Below, piece after piece: positions 1-11,421 of a DNA stretch of 64,000 bases. Source of the stretch: Lactarius indigo (taxonomy: Eukaryota; Basidiomycota; Agaricomycetes; Russulales; Russulaceae); assembly GCA_025766275.1 (NCBI GenBank), contig JAFKAC010000025.1, positions 124,001 to 188,000 on the forward strand. The letters run 5' to 3'. Within the stretch, counting starts at the first letter, position 1, and each line of letters starts with the position of its first letter. The notes beneath the pieces are model-generated. The model made no database searches. It had not been told where the DNA came from and saw only the letters and a program-made list of their open reading frames with translations. The position numbers were made by a program, and so were the translations under genes.

Positions 1-29
1 TTTGGTCGTCGGTCTTTCTTTTCTTCTTC

Positions 30-714
30 TTTTTTTTTTTTTTTTGATCAATATTTATTCTGGGATGCGCAACAGAGAGTTACAGACCAATCACAGCCAA
101 ACGAAGTCGTATTTTAAGGAATACATTAGTCCATGGGAGGTGCCCCCGAGACAGAGTAAGTACGGAACCAAAATCCCAGAGAAAAATTACAAGGGAGGCA
201 ACCACTGGGGTCACTGGGCATACAGTCGCAGTCAGAGATGCAGAGAATAAAATATGCGGGGTTGAATCCGCCGATTAGACAGTCAAAAGAGACCATAGAG
301 GAAGCCAAACCTCAGTGTGCACCTACCTAGTCGGGTTCAGGGGGCACGGGTATAGGGGGACCGGATTCCGGCTTGGAGAGCACGCGAGTCTGGTCGAAGA
401 AGTCGAGTGATTTACCTACGCCCCTCTTCCCTGATAAGAGGAGGGTGAACGGGTAAAAGGGGGGGGGCGTAGGGGGTAATCGCAAACCGGAGGATGCCGG
501 TGTTGATGCGATCGAGAAGGTAACGCGGGCAGGAATGGATGATGTGCTCCGCGGTTCGAAGGGGCGCGCCGCAAGGGCAAGACGCATTTTCGGGATGGGT
601 CGTTGGTGCGGAAGCGTTGGACGTACATGCCCGTGAAGGCGTGGTCCGTGGCAACCTGCATAAGGGTGGAAATACTGCGCCTAGGTGTGTTTGGCGCGAC
701 GACGGCCCGGTATC
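30..714 (-). mobile_element. 5'-truncated LINE 3' fragment
   Basis: This is a dead remnant of a non-LTR retrotransposon in minus orientation. It starts with a poly-T run at 30-45 (the poly(A) tail on the minus strand). Upstream on the minus strand, at about 412-661, lies the C-terminal tail typical of fungal RNase H-containing LINEs. One frame reads ATDHAFTGMYVQRF and a second frame carries the CPCG...H...C cysteine-histidine module (CPCGAPLRTAEHIIHSC), so a frameshift separates the two halves. The 10-nt string tcttttcttc occurs at both edges (17-26 and 715-724) and could be the target-site duplication, but it is low-complexity. No RT or endonuclease part is present. Confidence 0.6.
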
Positions 715-724
715 TCTTTTCTTC

Positions 725-1008
725 CTTCGTTCCTCTTTTGTGTATCTACACCGCTACTCTGGGAATTCCCTCTCGCGGAAATATACCAACTTCTACGTTC
801 CCGCGTGATCTCTCCCTCTACGGCCGAGTACGTAATCTTGTTGGGTTCCTCAGTGACACGGTCGTAGTATTCTTGTCACTCAGGACACGTTATGAGGTAT
901 ATATAATTACACGATACGAAGGGGTCCAGCAAAACATGAGTAAATGCGAGCATGATAGGACACGCCGCAGCTTTATCAAGACTTTGGTCTGCCATGCAGA
1001 CCTACTAA
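725..1008. other. Intergenic, no gene seen
   Basis: This is the spacer between the LINE fragment and the 3' end of the first dehydrogenase gene. No conserved ORF is visible. It presumably holds the 3' UTR and terminator of the minus-strand gene to its right. Confidence 0.4.
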
Positions 1009-2376
1009 TCAGTATTTTTTCGTCTCATTCTCCAACCAAGTCCACAACTTCTCGCCAGCTTGTGGATCTAAAGCAGCCTTGTTCGGCTCACCAGGTCGTG
1101 CCCACGGAATGAAAAACTTTCCGTTGGCATCCGCCGCAGCAGGTGACGTCGCGCAATACAGCTGCGTGAGAGCTCCGTACGGTATCGGGTGAAACAACCG
1201 ATACTAATTGCCCCCACCAGCAAAAGAGTCAGCTAGTATTCCGCGAAATCATACGCGATGGAAGCAACGCACGAATATCGCGTGGCGCCAGCCGGGCTGG
1301 TACCGCAGAAGATCCGTGCGAATATTTCCTGGATTAAGACTCGTGGAGACGATCTTGTCGCCGTGCCGTCGCGCTAGCTCGCGCGCCATAACAACGTTAC
1401 CCTGCGACCGAGTTGGGCGAATACGTCAGGAAAGTCAGGAGAAATCTTCGCTCTCTACGCACAAGTTTACTATTGTTGTACAACTGCAATGAGCTGAACT
1501 TTTCTCTCGCAGGACCATCCGGGACGGCATCAAAGTCAAGACCCGATATGAAGTAGTTAGCAGCCGATGAGACGGTCACGACGCGGGCTTTCTCGTGGGA
1601 GGGTGATGCGTCGGTAGCTGCAAACAGAGCGGGTAACAGCAGAGTGGTGAATAACCAGTGGCCTACAACGTCGGGAATTAGCGAACCCGACCACGACTAG
1701 CTGTAAGAGGATAGGCGCTTACCCATGACGTTCGTGCCGAACTGCAAGTCGTACTTTTGTACGGTAAGCATCTCCTTTGGCGACGTCATCACACCACTGT
1801 AATCGGCGTCACTAAGGTCGACCCAGCCGCCACAGAGAACACATTTCTGGCAACAACAACGCGATGACTCACGCATTATTGATAAGGACATGCAGCTGAC
1901 TCTCTTTCCTGAAAAGGCGTGGTGTTTGGGAACCCTGATGGAAAGGTAATAAGATAAGAACATACGAAAGGAACTCTTGCGCCGACTTCCGGATCGCGGG
2001 GATATCCGAAAGATTAAGCTCGAGGAAAATGGCTTCCTTGCCCGTCTCGCTCTTCAACTCGGCGATCGCCTCGTTTGCTTTTTGAGCGCTGCGGGCCGCA
2101 AGGTAAACCTTCGCGTTGTGTACCAGGAGTTGCTAGGGTTTCATCGATGAGCCCTCGCTCGCCCCCAATGTCTCTAACGTACCTTGACAGTCTCCTTTCC
2201 GATACCAGTATTACCACCTACGGGAGATCACCATGTTGAGCACATGCACACTTATTTATTCTGAGAAACGCACCCGTGACGAGAATGACTTTGCCAGAAA
2301 GGTCTGGTATTTCATTGACACCCCACTTTGGTTTCGGAGGGAAGGCCTGCCGAAAGATCGATAGTGTGGTACCCAT
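1009..2376 (-). CDS. Short-chain dehydrogenase/reductase, paralog 1
   Basis: This is a multi-exon SDR-family NAD(P)-dependent oxidoreductase, similar to the fungal retinol-dehydrogenase/WWOX-like group; the substrate is unknown. The start ATG is at 2374-2376 ([19 protein letters not shown]). The stop is at 1009-1011 after a C-terminus reading [12 protein letters not shown]. In order, the exons give the Rossmann motif TGGNTGIG (split by the first intron), the NNAG motif (split by a later intron), the catalytic Ser in TVSSAANY, and Y-x-x-x-K in LYNNSK, followed by LNPGNIRT. Introns are about 50-65 nt with GT-AG ends. The best-fitting last intron starts at a GTGCGT donor. All motif residues are present, so the gene may be functional, but splice sites were placed by eye. 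It is the first of three tandem copies. Confidence 0.8.
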
Positions 2377-4382
2377 GTCCTTTCCTGAGTACAAAGTAGT
2401 AGTAGGGAGGAGGTAGGTGAGTAGGGATGATGAGAGGAAAGAGGAAGGAGGAAAGGGTATAAAAGCCTAGAGAAGCTGGGTTCTGGTCAATAAGAGCAAA
2501 TGATGCATCATGATTAAGTAAAGTTCCGCAGTAGTCGGGCCACTAGCTGGACCACTAAGCCCAATGGCAACGTGCCGTGCACCGCCGGGAAACGTGGCGC
2601 CGTTGGACGACACGGCGACTCATGCACTCATGGATCATTCTGACTTTCAATCCCGAGACCTGACAAGAAAGAAAGTAGGTTAATGCACCCGCATGGAGAA
2701 AGAGGGGGCCCTTCTATTACAAGTCAGCCCAGGATAGGGAATGGCATATAATCGCATATTGATACCTTGACCCATACATCAACGCCAGGCGGCGCTTTGG
2801 GTGACTGTTCTTACCAAGATTGTTACCCACAGTGTGGTGCCCACTAGCCCCTTCATTCTTCACGTTTTTTTCTTCACTCTCCAGGCGCCCCACCCTACTT
2901 ACTCTCGTTATCACACAACATATGGCTTCACAGGGCTAAAGTAGTCGAAGTTAACGTGGAGGAATGATGGATTAGTCAGCTACCTGGCCATGTTTAGTGT
3001 ATTACGTGACTCATACTGTCCCAGAATGTCCCTGCGTCAGCGTCAAACACATTCGTGATGACGCCACCGCTGATGTGTGTACAGTCAGCCTGCGCAGCAC
3101 CTTGTCCGAACGTTTCAGATGGGGACAAGGGCGAGCTTGTTCGCCGCGTTTAATTCGAGTTCCTTTCCGCAACAGACACCGACGGCCGCCCGGCTCCGCC
3201 AGAGCACAGGAGTTCGTCTCCTTGGTCGTCCTGTGAGTTCTCAGTCCCCCCCACCTGCGAGTCTCTATCCTCTTTTCCCTCCCTGTGCCTAGGCGCTTGT
3301 TACTTGTTACGCTGAGTAAGGCAGCCCTGGCGCTTGTGGTGCACCTCGCGCCGTTCAAAATGCACGATCAAACCACGGTCGTCGACTATGACGGAAACAG
3401 TGCTAACGACGCTTCATGACTAACTCGCCCCTTGTTCTTTTTCCCCCTTTGTTCCACCTTTGGTGTTGAACGTTTGATGTTCAACTACGGTAATATTACG
3501 ATTATCTAATGTCTACTGGATCTCAACAATTCCCCTGGTCCTTGGTTTAGTTGCCCACTGTATATACCGTAGCTATTGTCTTCACTCGACTCAGCAGGCG
3601 CCGCCGTGCAGCATTTCTCGACTTCACCGCACTTGCGTGCGGCCTTAGCCATTCGACACTGGCGCAACCGCTATCACCACGTACCTACCTGCGAAATTTC
3701 ATGCATCGCAGAAACCTGCGCGACTGCTTGCGCCGCTTCACACACCCCAAAACCATGCGCATCTTAGACGCGTTCCTTACTGTAACGATCAGGGACGGCC
3801 CTATCTTAGAAGTGGGCCCGGCTCATGCTGGAATGGCACAAAAAACGACATTCACACCTACTTTTCGTCTACGTCGTTATGCGGGTCCCCTCTGAGAGGG
3901 CGCCTATTCTGACATAACACACTCAGGCTGACCCACCTGGCTCGTTCTTTACGCCATTTCTTTACTCTACTCCGGCCTGCTTGCTCTCGTACTATAGTCT
4001 CACAGCATCTGGCTTCACAGGGCCGAAGTAGTCGTCGAGACTAGTGCGGAGGTGATGGTGAATTAGTTGATCGGCGATAACCCCTTCACAGGCGGGTGAG
4101 GCTTCGTTCAGAGTACAGCAGTCGGCTGCTTCGTCGGGCCGCCTGTGGTCTTGTATTACACTGCATACTGTTCCAGAATATAGATGGTTCGAAACAAAAC
4201 ATCGCAAGGTAGCCTTGAAGGTAGCACAATAAGATGTACAGGGAATGCTACACGATGTTGTACAGTGCAGTAAGGCGTACGAGAGTAAAACAAAAAAGCA
4301 CACGAGGGAGAGCAAAGCGTTCAGTAGATAACTAATCGCGTCAATGTGAGGACACCCCCACGTATTATACGTACTTCAATAC
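2377..4382. other. Intergenic between SDR paralogs 1 and 2, with duplicated flanks
   Basis: No convincing gene is present. Two duplicated pieces are visible. The block around 2540-2665 resembles 5925-6020, upstream of copy 2 (shared ggcgccgttggac-like and ctgactttcaatcccga-like strings). The block at about 2920-2960 (tggcttcacagggctaaagt) resembles 4010-4060. ORFs at 3011-3358 (-) and 3551-3895 (+) show no recognisable domain and are not called. Confidence 0.5.
4150..4382. repeat. Duplicated 3' flank of SDR copies 2 and 3 (copy a)
   Basis: This stretch closely matches 6790-7006, the equivalent flank of paralog 3. Both start with ttgtattaca.tgcatactgt, share the gatgttgtacagt block, and end with the identical string gtgaggacacccccacgta just before the stop codon. 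Paralog 1 lacks it. Copies 2 and 3 therefore come from the more recent duplication. Confidence 0.75.
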
Positions 4383-5735
4383 TCAGTACTTCTTCGTCTC
4401 ATTCTCCAACCAAGTCCACAACCTCTCGCCAAGTTGAGGTTCCAAAGCAGCCTTGTTCGGCTCATCAACTCGTGCCCATGGAACGAAAAATTTCCCATTA
4501 GCATCCGCTGCAGAAGGTGCCGTCGCACAGTAAAGCTGCGTGAGAGCTCCGTACGATACCGGATACATCAGCCAATACTAATGCCCACCAGTAAGAGTCA
4601 GCTAATCTGTCACTAACCGTGATGGAGAGGAACGCACGAGTACAGTACGCTGCCACCAAGGCATGTGCCGCTGAAGCTCCGTGCGAATATTACCTGGATT
4701 AAGACTCGTGGACACGATCTTGTCCCCGTGCCGCCGCGCTAGCTCGCGCGCCACAACAACGTTACCCTGCGACGACCGGGTTCGGCGAATACGATAAGTT
4801 GAGAAAAGTTGGAAGTATCTCCGGCACTACGCACAAATTTACTCTTGTTGTACAACTCCATTTCGCTGTACTGTTTCCGTTCAGGACCATCCGCCATGGC
4901 ATAGAAATCAAGACCCGTTGTGAGGTAGTTAGCGGACGATGAGACCGTCACGACACGGGCTTTCTCATGGGAGGGCGATGCGTCGGTAGCTGCGAACAGA
5001 GCAGGTAACAGTAGTCGTGTGAATAACCAATGGCCTGCATGCAGTCAATCGGGGATTAGTATGACGAACTCAAAGAGGATAGGCACTTACCGATGACGTT
5101 CGTGCCAAACTGCAAGTCATACTTTTGTACGGTGACCTGCTCCACTGGCGACATCATCACACCCCTATAATCAGGGTCACCACAGCCGATTAGCCGCCGC
5201 AGGAAATCCGCGGATTCAAGGAACGGCACGGGACTCACGCATTGTTGACGAGGACATGCAGTTGACTTTCTTTCCTGAAAATGCATACTTTGAGAAAGAC
5301 GCGATGATAACAGATAGGAACATACGAGAGGAACTCTTGTGCCGACTTCCGGATTGCAGGAATATCTGAGAGATCGAGCTGCAGGAAAATGGCTTGCTTT
5401 CCCGTCTCGTTCTTCAGCTCTGCGATCGCCTCGTTCGCCTTTTGAGCGCTGCGCGCCGCGAGGTAAACCTTCGCGTTGTGTGCCAGAAGATGCTGGGGTT
5501 TGGTGAGCCATGGTCTGGTATGCAATGTCTCTTAACGTACCTTGACAGTCTCCTTTCCAACACCAGCATTACCACCTTACGGATGGGCACCACGTTGAGC
5601 ACACGTGTGTTTATTTGTTTTGAGAGACGCACCTGTGACAAGGATGACTTTGCCAGTAAGGTCTGGGATGTCATCCACGCCCCAGGTTGGCTTCGGGGGG
5701 AAGGACTGCTGGAAGAGCAATAGTGTGGCACCCAT
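4383..5735 (-). CDS. Short-chain dehydrogenase/reductase, paralog 2
   Basis: This is a second SDR gene with the same exon-intron plan as its neighbours. The ATG is at 5733-5735 ([19 protein letters not shown]) and the stop at 4383-4385 follows [12 protein letters not shown]. The exons carry the TGxxxGIG nucleotide-binding loop near the N-terminus, an NNAG-type motif (LHVLVNNA at an exon end), the catalytic Ser in TVSSSANY and the Y-x-x-x-K pair in LYNKSK. The final exon joins best through an intron of about 60 nt, giving a [20 protein letters not shown] start of the last exon. It is closest to paralog 3, with which it shares the downstream flank. No inactivating change was seen, but splicing was judged by eye. 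The substrate cannot be predicted. Confidence 0.8.
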
Positions 5736-7006
5736 GTGTTACGGAGGAAGTAGGTGGGATGGGATAAGAGGGAAGAGGGGACGATATGAGAGCAGAGAAA
5801 GTTGTGTTTCGGTCTATAAAAGACATGATGAAATGCGCAGCGATCGAGCCACTCCAGTGCCGCTCTATTGCTGTATATGTAAGCAAAGCCTGCGTACTGT
5901 AATTTCTGGTCCGACTCGCACTCGCAACCTCGCACTGGTTCGATCACTGAGCCCAACGTCACTGCGCCGTTGGACGCCGCTGAGAGACGACTCATCCTGA
6001 CTTTTATTCCCGATAGATACTTGACGGTGATACGCGTGCTCTCCTCCTGGCTGATGTAATCGCGATTTCCGCAGTTTCTGGCAATTTTACGCATGTTCTC
6101 CACGCTTTCCGTGTTCGCCCGCACTTCCCCACGCTTGTCCTTACTCTCTACACATTTCCTAAGCGCCGGTTTCCCGCGCGCTTCGCTGCTTTTCCTGCAT
6201 TGTGAAAACACATCCCCTGCCTGTTCTAGTATAGTATGTCAGTGGTGAACTAAATGTATGCGTGAACGGGAGCCTGAGTTCCGGAGTCGAGAAATGATAT
6301 ATTTGTGCGTACAGCCAAACGCCCACAGTTAATGCCTCGCTGTAATACCAGCGCGGGGCCAATGCCATTCAAGACGAGCTAGGAACCGAGTTAGGACTTC
6401 GGCATATTCCTCAAGCACAGTGAGAGATCGTGAGTACAAGCGGGAAGAACAAAATGTGTAGATAAGAAAAGGGGAAGAAAGAGAGACTGAGCGACCGTCG
6501 CTTGAGGTCGCTCTATTTAACTGGTCTCCTAAACCCCGAGTCTCTGGAACGCATCTGAAACACTCCTGAGCTCTGACGTGTGCGAAAGTAGAAGGGGCTC
6601 GATGATCGGCGTGATCGGAGCGTGTTTGGGTAAGATATACTTACACTCGCCTATAGTCTCTAGTACGTTGGACGCCTGCAGACACAGCATTCAAGTGACC
6701 CTGTACCTCGACCTCGGAATCAACGACTAAGGTGAGAGAGGTGCTCGCAGTGAAATTCATGGCCGCGGACGATCAGATCACCATTCTTGTATTACAGTGC
6801 ATACTGTTCTAAATTATCGCTGGTTCAAAACAAAATATCGCAAGATAGCACAATAAGATGTAAAGTGAAATGTTACACGATGTTGTACAGTACACCAAGG
6901 CTTACGAGAATAAACAAAAAAAACATGGAACGAGAGCAATGCGTTCGGTAGCCAACTAATCGTGTCAATGTGAGGACACCCCCACGTATCATACGTACTT
7001 CAATAC
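5736..7006. other. Intergenic between SDR paralogs 2 and 3
   Basis: No gene is recognisable. The left end (5790-6020) is similar to the upstream region of paralog 1. The right end (6790-7006) is the duplicated 3' flank also seen at 4150-4382. The middle (about 6030-6780) is unique, without a supported ORF. Confidence 0.5.
6790..7006. repeat. Duplicated 3' flank of SDR copies 2 and 3 (copy b)
   Basis: This is the second copy of the flank at 4150-4382, diverged by scattered substitutions and a short deletion. The block nearest the gene end is almost identical. Confidence 0.75.
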
Positions 7007-8384
7007 TCAGTACTTCTTCGTCTCATTCTCCAACCAAGTCCACAACTTCTCGCCGACTTGAGGTTCCAAAGCAGCCTTGTTCGGTTCACCAAGTCGTGCC
7101 CATGGAACGAAAAATTTCCCATTAGCATCCGCTGCAGAAGGTGCCGTCGCGCAGTAGAGTTGTGTAAGCGATCCTTTTGATACCGGGTACAACACCCAAT
7201 ACTATGCCCACCAGCAAGAGTCAGCTACCTGTCACTAACCGTGATGGGGAGGAACGCACGAGTACAGTACGCTGCCACGCAGGCATGTACCGCTGAAGCT
7301 CCGTGCGAATATTTCCTGGATTAAGACTCGTAGAAACGAGCTTGTCGCCATACCGCCGCGCCAGCTCGCGCGCCACAACAACGTTACCCTGTGACCAGGT
7401 AGGTAAATAAAAAGGCTGGGAGCATTTCGGTTCTACGCACAAATTTACTCTTGTTGTACAAATCCCATTCGCTATATTTCATCCGCTCAGGACCGTCCAC
7501 AATGGCATCAAAGTCAATGCTCTGTGTGAGGTAACTAGCGGACGATGAGACCGTCACGACACGGGCTTTCTCGTGGGTGGGTGACGCCTCGGTAGCTGCG
7601 AACAGGGCAGGTAACAGCAGTTCTGTGAATAACCAGTGGCCTGCACATCGAAAAATCAGTCGAACGATCAATGCACCACCGACGAACTCGAAGGGGGGTA
7701 GGGCACCTACCGATGACGTTCGTGCCAAACTGGATGTCGTACTTTTGTGCGGTGACCTGCTCTTTTGGCGCAATCATTACACCACTGTAATCGACGTCAT
7801 CGGTCAGCCGCCGCAGAAAGCACATTCCAGCGAGACAGGCTCTCACGCGTTGTTAATAAGGACATGCAATTGGCTCTCTTTCCTGGAAACACGTGTTTTG
7901 AGAACCTCGGCGTAAAGGTAACGGATGAGAACATACGAGAGGAACTCTTGCGCCGACTTTCGGACCGCGGGGATATCCGAAAGATCAAGCTGGAGGAAAA
8001 TGGCTTCCTTGCCTGTCTCGTTCTTCAGCTCGGCGATCGCCTCGTTCGCCTTTTGAGCGCTGCGCGCCGCGAGGTAAACCTTCGCGTTGTGCGCTAGGAG
8101 TTGCTGAGGTACGATAAGCACTCGGTCGATAGGTGTTGGGGCGTACGGCACAACTCGAACCAGCCAGGTATCTTTAAACGCACCTTAACAGTGTCCTTTC
8201 CGACGCCAGCGTTACCACCTACGGACGAATACTACAATGAACACAGAGACGCACAAGCATTTGTTTATTTCGGGAACGCACCTGTGACGATGATGACTTT
8301 GCCAGTGAGGTCCGGTATGTCATTGACGTCCCACTTTGGCTTCGGAGGGAAGAACTGCGACATGAGTGATAGTGTGACACCCAT
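7007..8384 (-). CDS. Short-chain dehydrogenase/reductase, paralog 3
   Basis: This is the third tandem SDR gene. The ATG is at 8382-8384 ([19 protein letters not shown]) and the stop at 7007-7009. Motifs in order are TGxxxGIG across intron 1, LHVLINNA + G across an intron, [33 protein letters not shown], the catalytic Ser in TVSSSASY, Y-x-x-x-K in LYNKSK and [13 protein letters not shown]. The last intron is best read as a 64-nt GTACTC...ATAG intron in phase 0, joining ...PAWQRT to [10 protein letters not shown]. Expected length is about 310 aa, normal for the family. It was probably generated with paralog 2 by a local duplication that included the 3' flank. Cytosolic or membrane-associated reductase activity is inferred from the family only. 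Confidence 0.8.
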
Positions 8385-9446
8385 GCTTTTCTTTTCCTAT
8401 GTGTGGTAAAACGCGGGAAGAAGTAGGGAGGATGAGGGTAAGAGGAAGGGGGGTGTAAGAAGAGGAAGCTGGGCTTCGGTCGAGACATAAGAGCATGATG
8501 AAGCGCCGATGAAGCGCCGCATACGCCGAGGCGCGGCAAGCGACCAAGCGTTCGGCTGTAAGAACTCTGTTTACCAAATCAACATAATGTCACTGCCACG
8601 TCACCATGGTCTCAACTTCTTTATTGCCACATGCTATCGAGTACTTAGTGGGGGTAATTTGCACTGCCAATGTTCAGGGGAGACCTCACTTAGGGGGTGG
8701 GCTCGTTGGTTGTTGCCACTCGACTCCCCGGGCCGTCGGCGTTATGGACTGCTGATCAAATCATGGCTCGGCGTTAGTGCAAGCGGGCGATTCCGCAGTT
8801 CGAATTGTAGCACTCAGGTACGGTTTTACTGTAACCGTAAGAGGCGCAGTACAGTAATGCCTCAAATGCCACACTACACCTCAACGCACTGCAGCCAATT
8901 AGCGCCGCATTGTCACAGTCCAGCAGGAAAGGAAGTATCCCTTCCTTATACTGCCTTTTTCTCTCTTCGAATACTAAACTTCTCAGCGGAGATTACGACA
9001 AATGCTGGGGGGGAGGCAATCGGGATGCAGATCTCTCCTCGATTGTTAGTGTCATCTTCTCGGAAAGCACAGTCCTCAGTGGTGCATGATGCATGATGTC
9101 TGGGGAAAATGGAAGTGCGACCGGCACTTATCTGATCAGAATATCTCATGTTAGCCGGGAGCCAGGCGCTAGATGTCCCCAAAAATATGATTTTGTAAGC
9201 ACCTAACATGGACACAAACAGTAACAAGTTCGACTACAGGTAGTAAGTGGTAAACCAAAATAAAGTAGCATTTTTTCGGCCCAGATGCGATTGGAACATG
9301 CGAGACGTGGCGCCCGAGGTATTGTGGACCCGTGCCTGTGATTAGCAAGGCGATTACTGTCAGAGGCGCTGAGGGGTCTTGCTTTGTTATCCTACCACCG
9401 ATGCTCGGTCTCCTTGCCGATCTCTCTCTTGATCAACGAATGCAAG
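8385..9446. other. Intergenic, no supported gene
   Basis: The left end is probably the promoter region of the minus-strand SDR gene. ORFs at 8509-9096 (+) and 8946-9227 (-) have no recognisable motif and no homologous neighbour to support them. Confidence 0.4.
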
Positions 9447-10366
9447 TTACTGAGTTAGTTGACAAGGCATCGTCGTGTCTGAAACAACGCAATACGTATC
9501 AGGTTCTTTGTCCCGGGGAGTTCGTCTCTTCGCTTCTTCGTTGAGTGCTGGCAAATGGCAACCAAGATACACGGTCTCAGGTTTCAATGAAGCAGCCGCT
9601 GCCACCTCCTGTCTAATATAGTACGCGATCGGGCTGTGGCCTACATCCACTGCTGGGCCCACCGCAACCACAGCGATGGATCTCTTGAGATCATTGTTTT
9701 CTTCTATAGATTTGCTAACGCCATCTCCTTGATCATCCCAGTATATAATGAAGAAATGTTGTCGGCACGACCCAGGAGTCGGAGAGAGATGCCAAGTCAT
9801 AATCGATATCTCTACGTAACACAGAGATTCGTGCGGCGCCTTCGTCACCCATCCTTTTTGCGGCATCCTCTTTGCTTTTATAAGGAATATGACAACGGCG
9901 CGCTTCAGAGCCAACTGACGGCACTTTGACGCAATGCCCACTGGATACTATGTTCACACTTCTGGACCAGGGCCTAATACTCATTGTTTTCGATGCTGAA
10001 GACTGCCGTCCTAGCACCTTTGATTCCATCCGCTCGAAAATAGGTCGTTGATTTCATGAAGCACCCTGTCGGCCTCCACCAGCTTCCCTCTGAGCTTCTG
10101 AATCTCTATATTTGCGTCACCAGTCAACAAGTGTAGCTTGCATATCTCTGGATATCCACTCAGAACTGGATGGATCATTGCTCGGTTCGGGGTGTTATCA
10201 CGTGTAGAACAATATGGGATGTGATGTCTTTCGTCTTGATGAAAGCATATTCGGGAACATGGCTTGAGTCGACAACGTGTGAGACATCCTCATAGATGAT
10301 CCAACGACGCATCTCTTGGGGCTCTCTTTTATTGTACTTCCTTGCACGGATTCTATTACCGAGCAT
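9447..10366 (-). pseudogene. Possible degenerate gene, unknown
   Basis: Several minus-strand stretches look protein-like but do not share one frame. They are 10175-10366 (RRWIIYEDVSHVVD region), about 10018-10180 (a charged, possibly coiled-coil stretch with EIQKLRGKLVEADRVLHEI) and 9447-9941 (IIYWDDQGDGVSK, SIEENNDLKRSIAVV). Frames change near 10190 and 10020. I do not recognise the family. The shifts could be introns or decay. Its right to be called a gene is weak. Confidence 0.2.
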
Positions 10367-11076
10367 TTACGGCACGTAAATGCGTAAAGGTAAGGATTGG
10401 TTGCGCAGGAAGGGTTGCCAGACGACGTCCACTATACTCCGCTCCATTTCGCAGTGTTCGTCGTACGCTTGGAACTCGTTCGTTCCCTACTGGAGCACGG
10501 GATACGCCAATACTGCGAAAAATAGCAATCGCCCTGCACTTCCTTTGGCATCCGAAGCAGCAACAGTCCCTCTGCCACTTACGACAACGTTTCTGACTGT
10601 GGTAATTGCGTTGAGTCAAAGAGATTAGTAGGCAAAGCCGCGGAGGACTGACGGTGAGTCGTCGGCTTGGCCGTCGGGCACTGGCACGGAAGAACTCTCG
10701 TGCCCATCACGACGACCGCTGAGTCGGAGTACTTTATATATAGATCCCGAAAGCCCGAATAGTTCCGCGACGCAGGTAATTCAAGGATGGGTAAACCAGT
10801 GCGACGTTAGCAGCTACGAGGAAAGTATAGTGTTCGGTCCTCAAAGTCACTTACAAACGCCAAAATTGAGTGTACTCGTCGCGCGTTGACGCCGACCGTA
10901 GCTCGTTAGTGCTACTGGTGAGGTGAAGCACGATAACGCAAGAAGTGGGGAGTATATGTATACGCTGCACAAGCAATCATATTATCTCCACATTACAGTA
11001 GACACCGACCACCTCTGATTAAGCGACGCTACAATTACTTGTTCCATGTAGGCACATCATAGCACATTTAGTATGG
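10367..11076. other. Intergenic, no gene seen
   Basis: No coding signal was recognised on either strand. The right end is presumably the 3' flank of the minus-strand dsRBD gene. Confidence 0.4.
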
Positions 11077-11421
11077 TTACATCTGCCGAAGGTATTGCAA
11101 GGCTTCAGTAGCGGCCATGGCTTTTGCTCCATTTTTGTGTTGGCCGTACCCGTGGCCGATGGGCTGTCCTTGGACTGCGGCTGCTCAATGTACATTCCAA
11201 CGTACAAGCGATAGACTTACGTTTAGCAGTGGCATAGTGCTTGGCTTGGTGTTGGGGGCCCTCTTGCTTCGTCTCCCATGAGAGGAGAGTGGTAAGGTTG
11301 CCCGTCGGGTGGCCTTGGAGGTAGTTGTTGAGATCACGGACGGGATCAACTTTAATGCGCACTCAGTACTCAAGACTCGGGGCGAGGTTGCATGGCAGAT
11401 TTGCTTACCCTGATGAGACAT
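11077..11421 (-). CDS. Small single-domain dsRNA-binding protein
   Basis: This is a three-exon gene of about 83 codons encoding essentially one double-stranded RNA-binding motif. The start ATG is at 11419-11421; exon 1 is only MSHQ plus one base. An intron of about 49 nt (gtaagc...ctgag) leads to exon 2 with DPVRDLNNYLQG and GPQHQAKHYATAK (helix 1 and the beta strands, with the GPxH motif). A second intron of about 56 nt (gtaagtc...cgcag) leads to exon 3 with GHGYGQHKNGAKAMAATEAL, the KxxAK..AA..AL helix 2 that contacts RNA. The stop TAA is at 11077-11079. Small proteins of this type are common in Agaricomycetes; the role (RNA binding) is inferred from the fold. No catalytic domain is attached. 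Confidence 0.75.

Noticed and set aside
603..1112. 169-aa plus-strand ORF
   Set aside because: It runs across the LINE fragment and into the SDR 3' end antisense; no motif.
3011..3895. Two overlapping-region ORFs (3011-3358 minus and 3551-3895 plus) between SDR genes
   Set aside because: Arginine/serine-rich composition without domains; likely chance ORFs in GC-rich spacer.
9332..9544. 70-aa plus-strand ORF
   Set aside because: Short, with no motif, and overlapped by a competing minus-strand frame of equal weakness.
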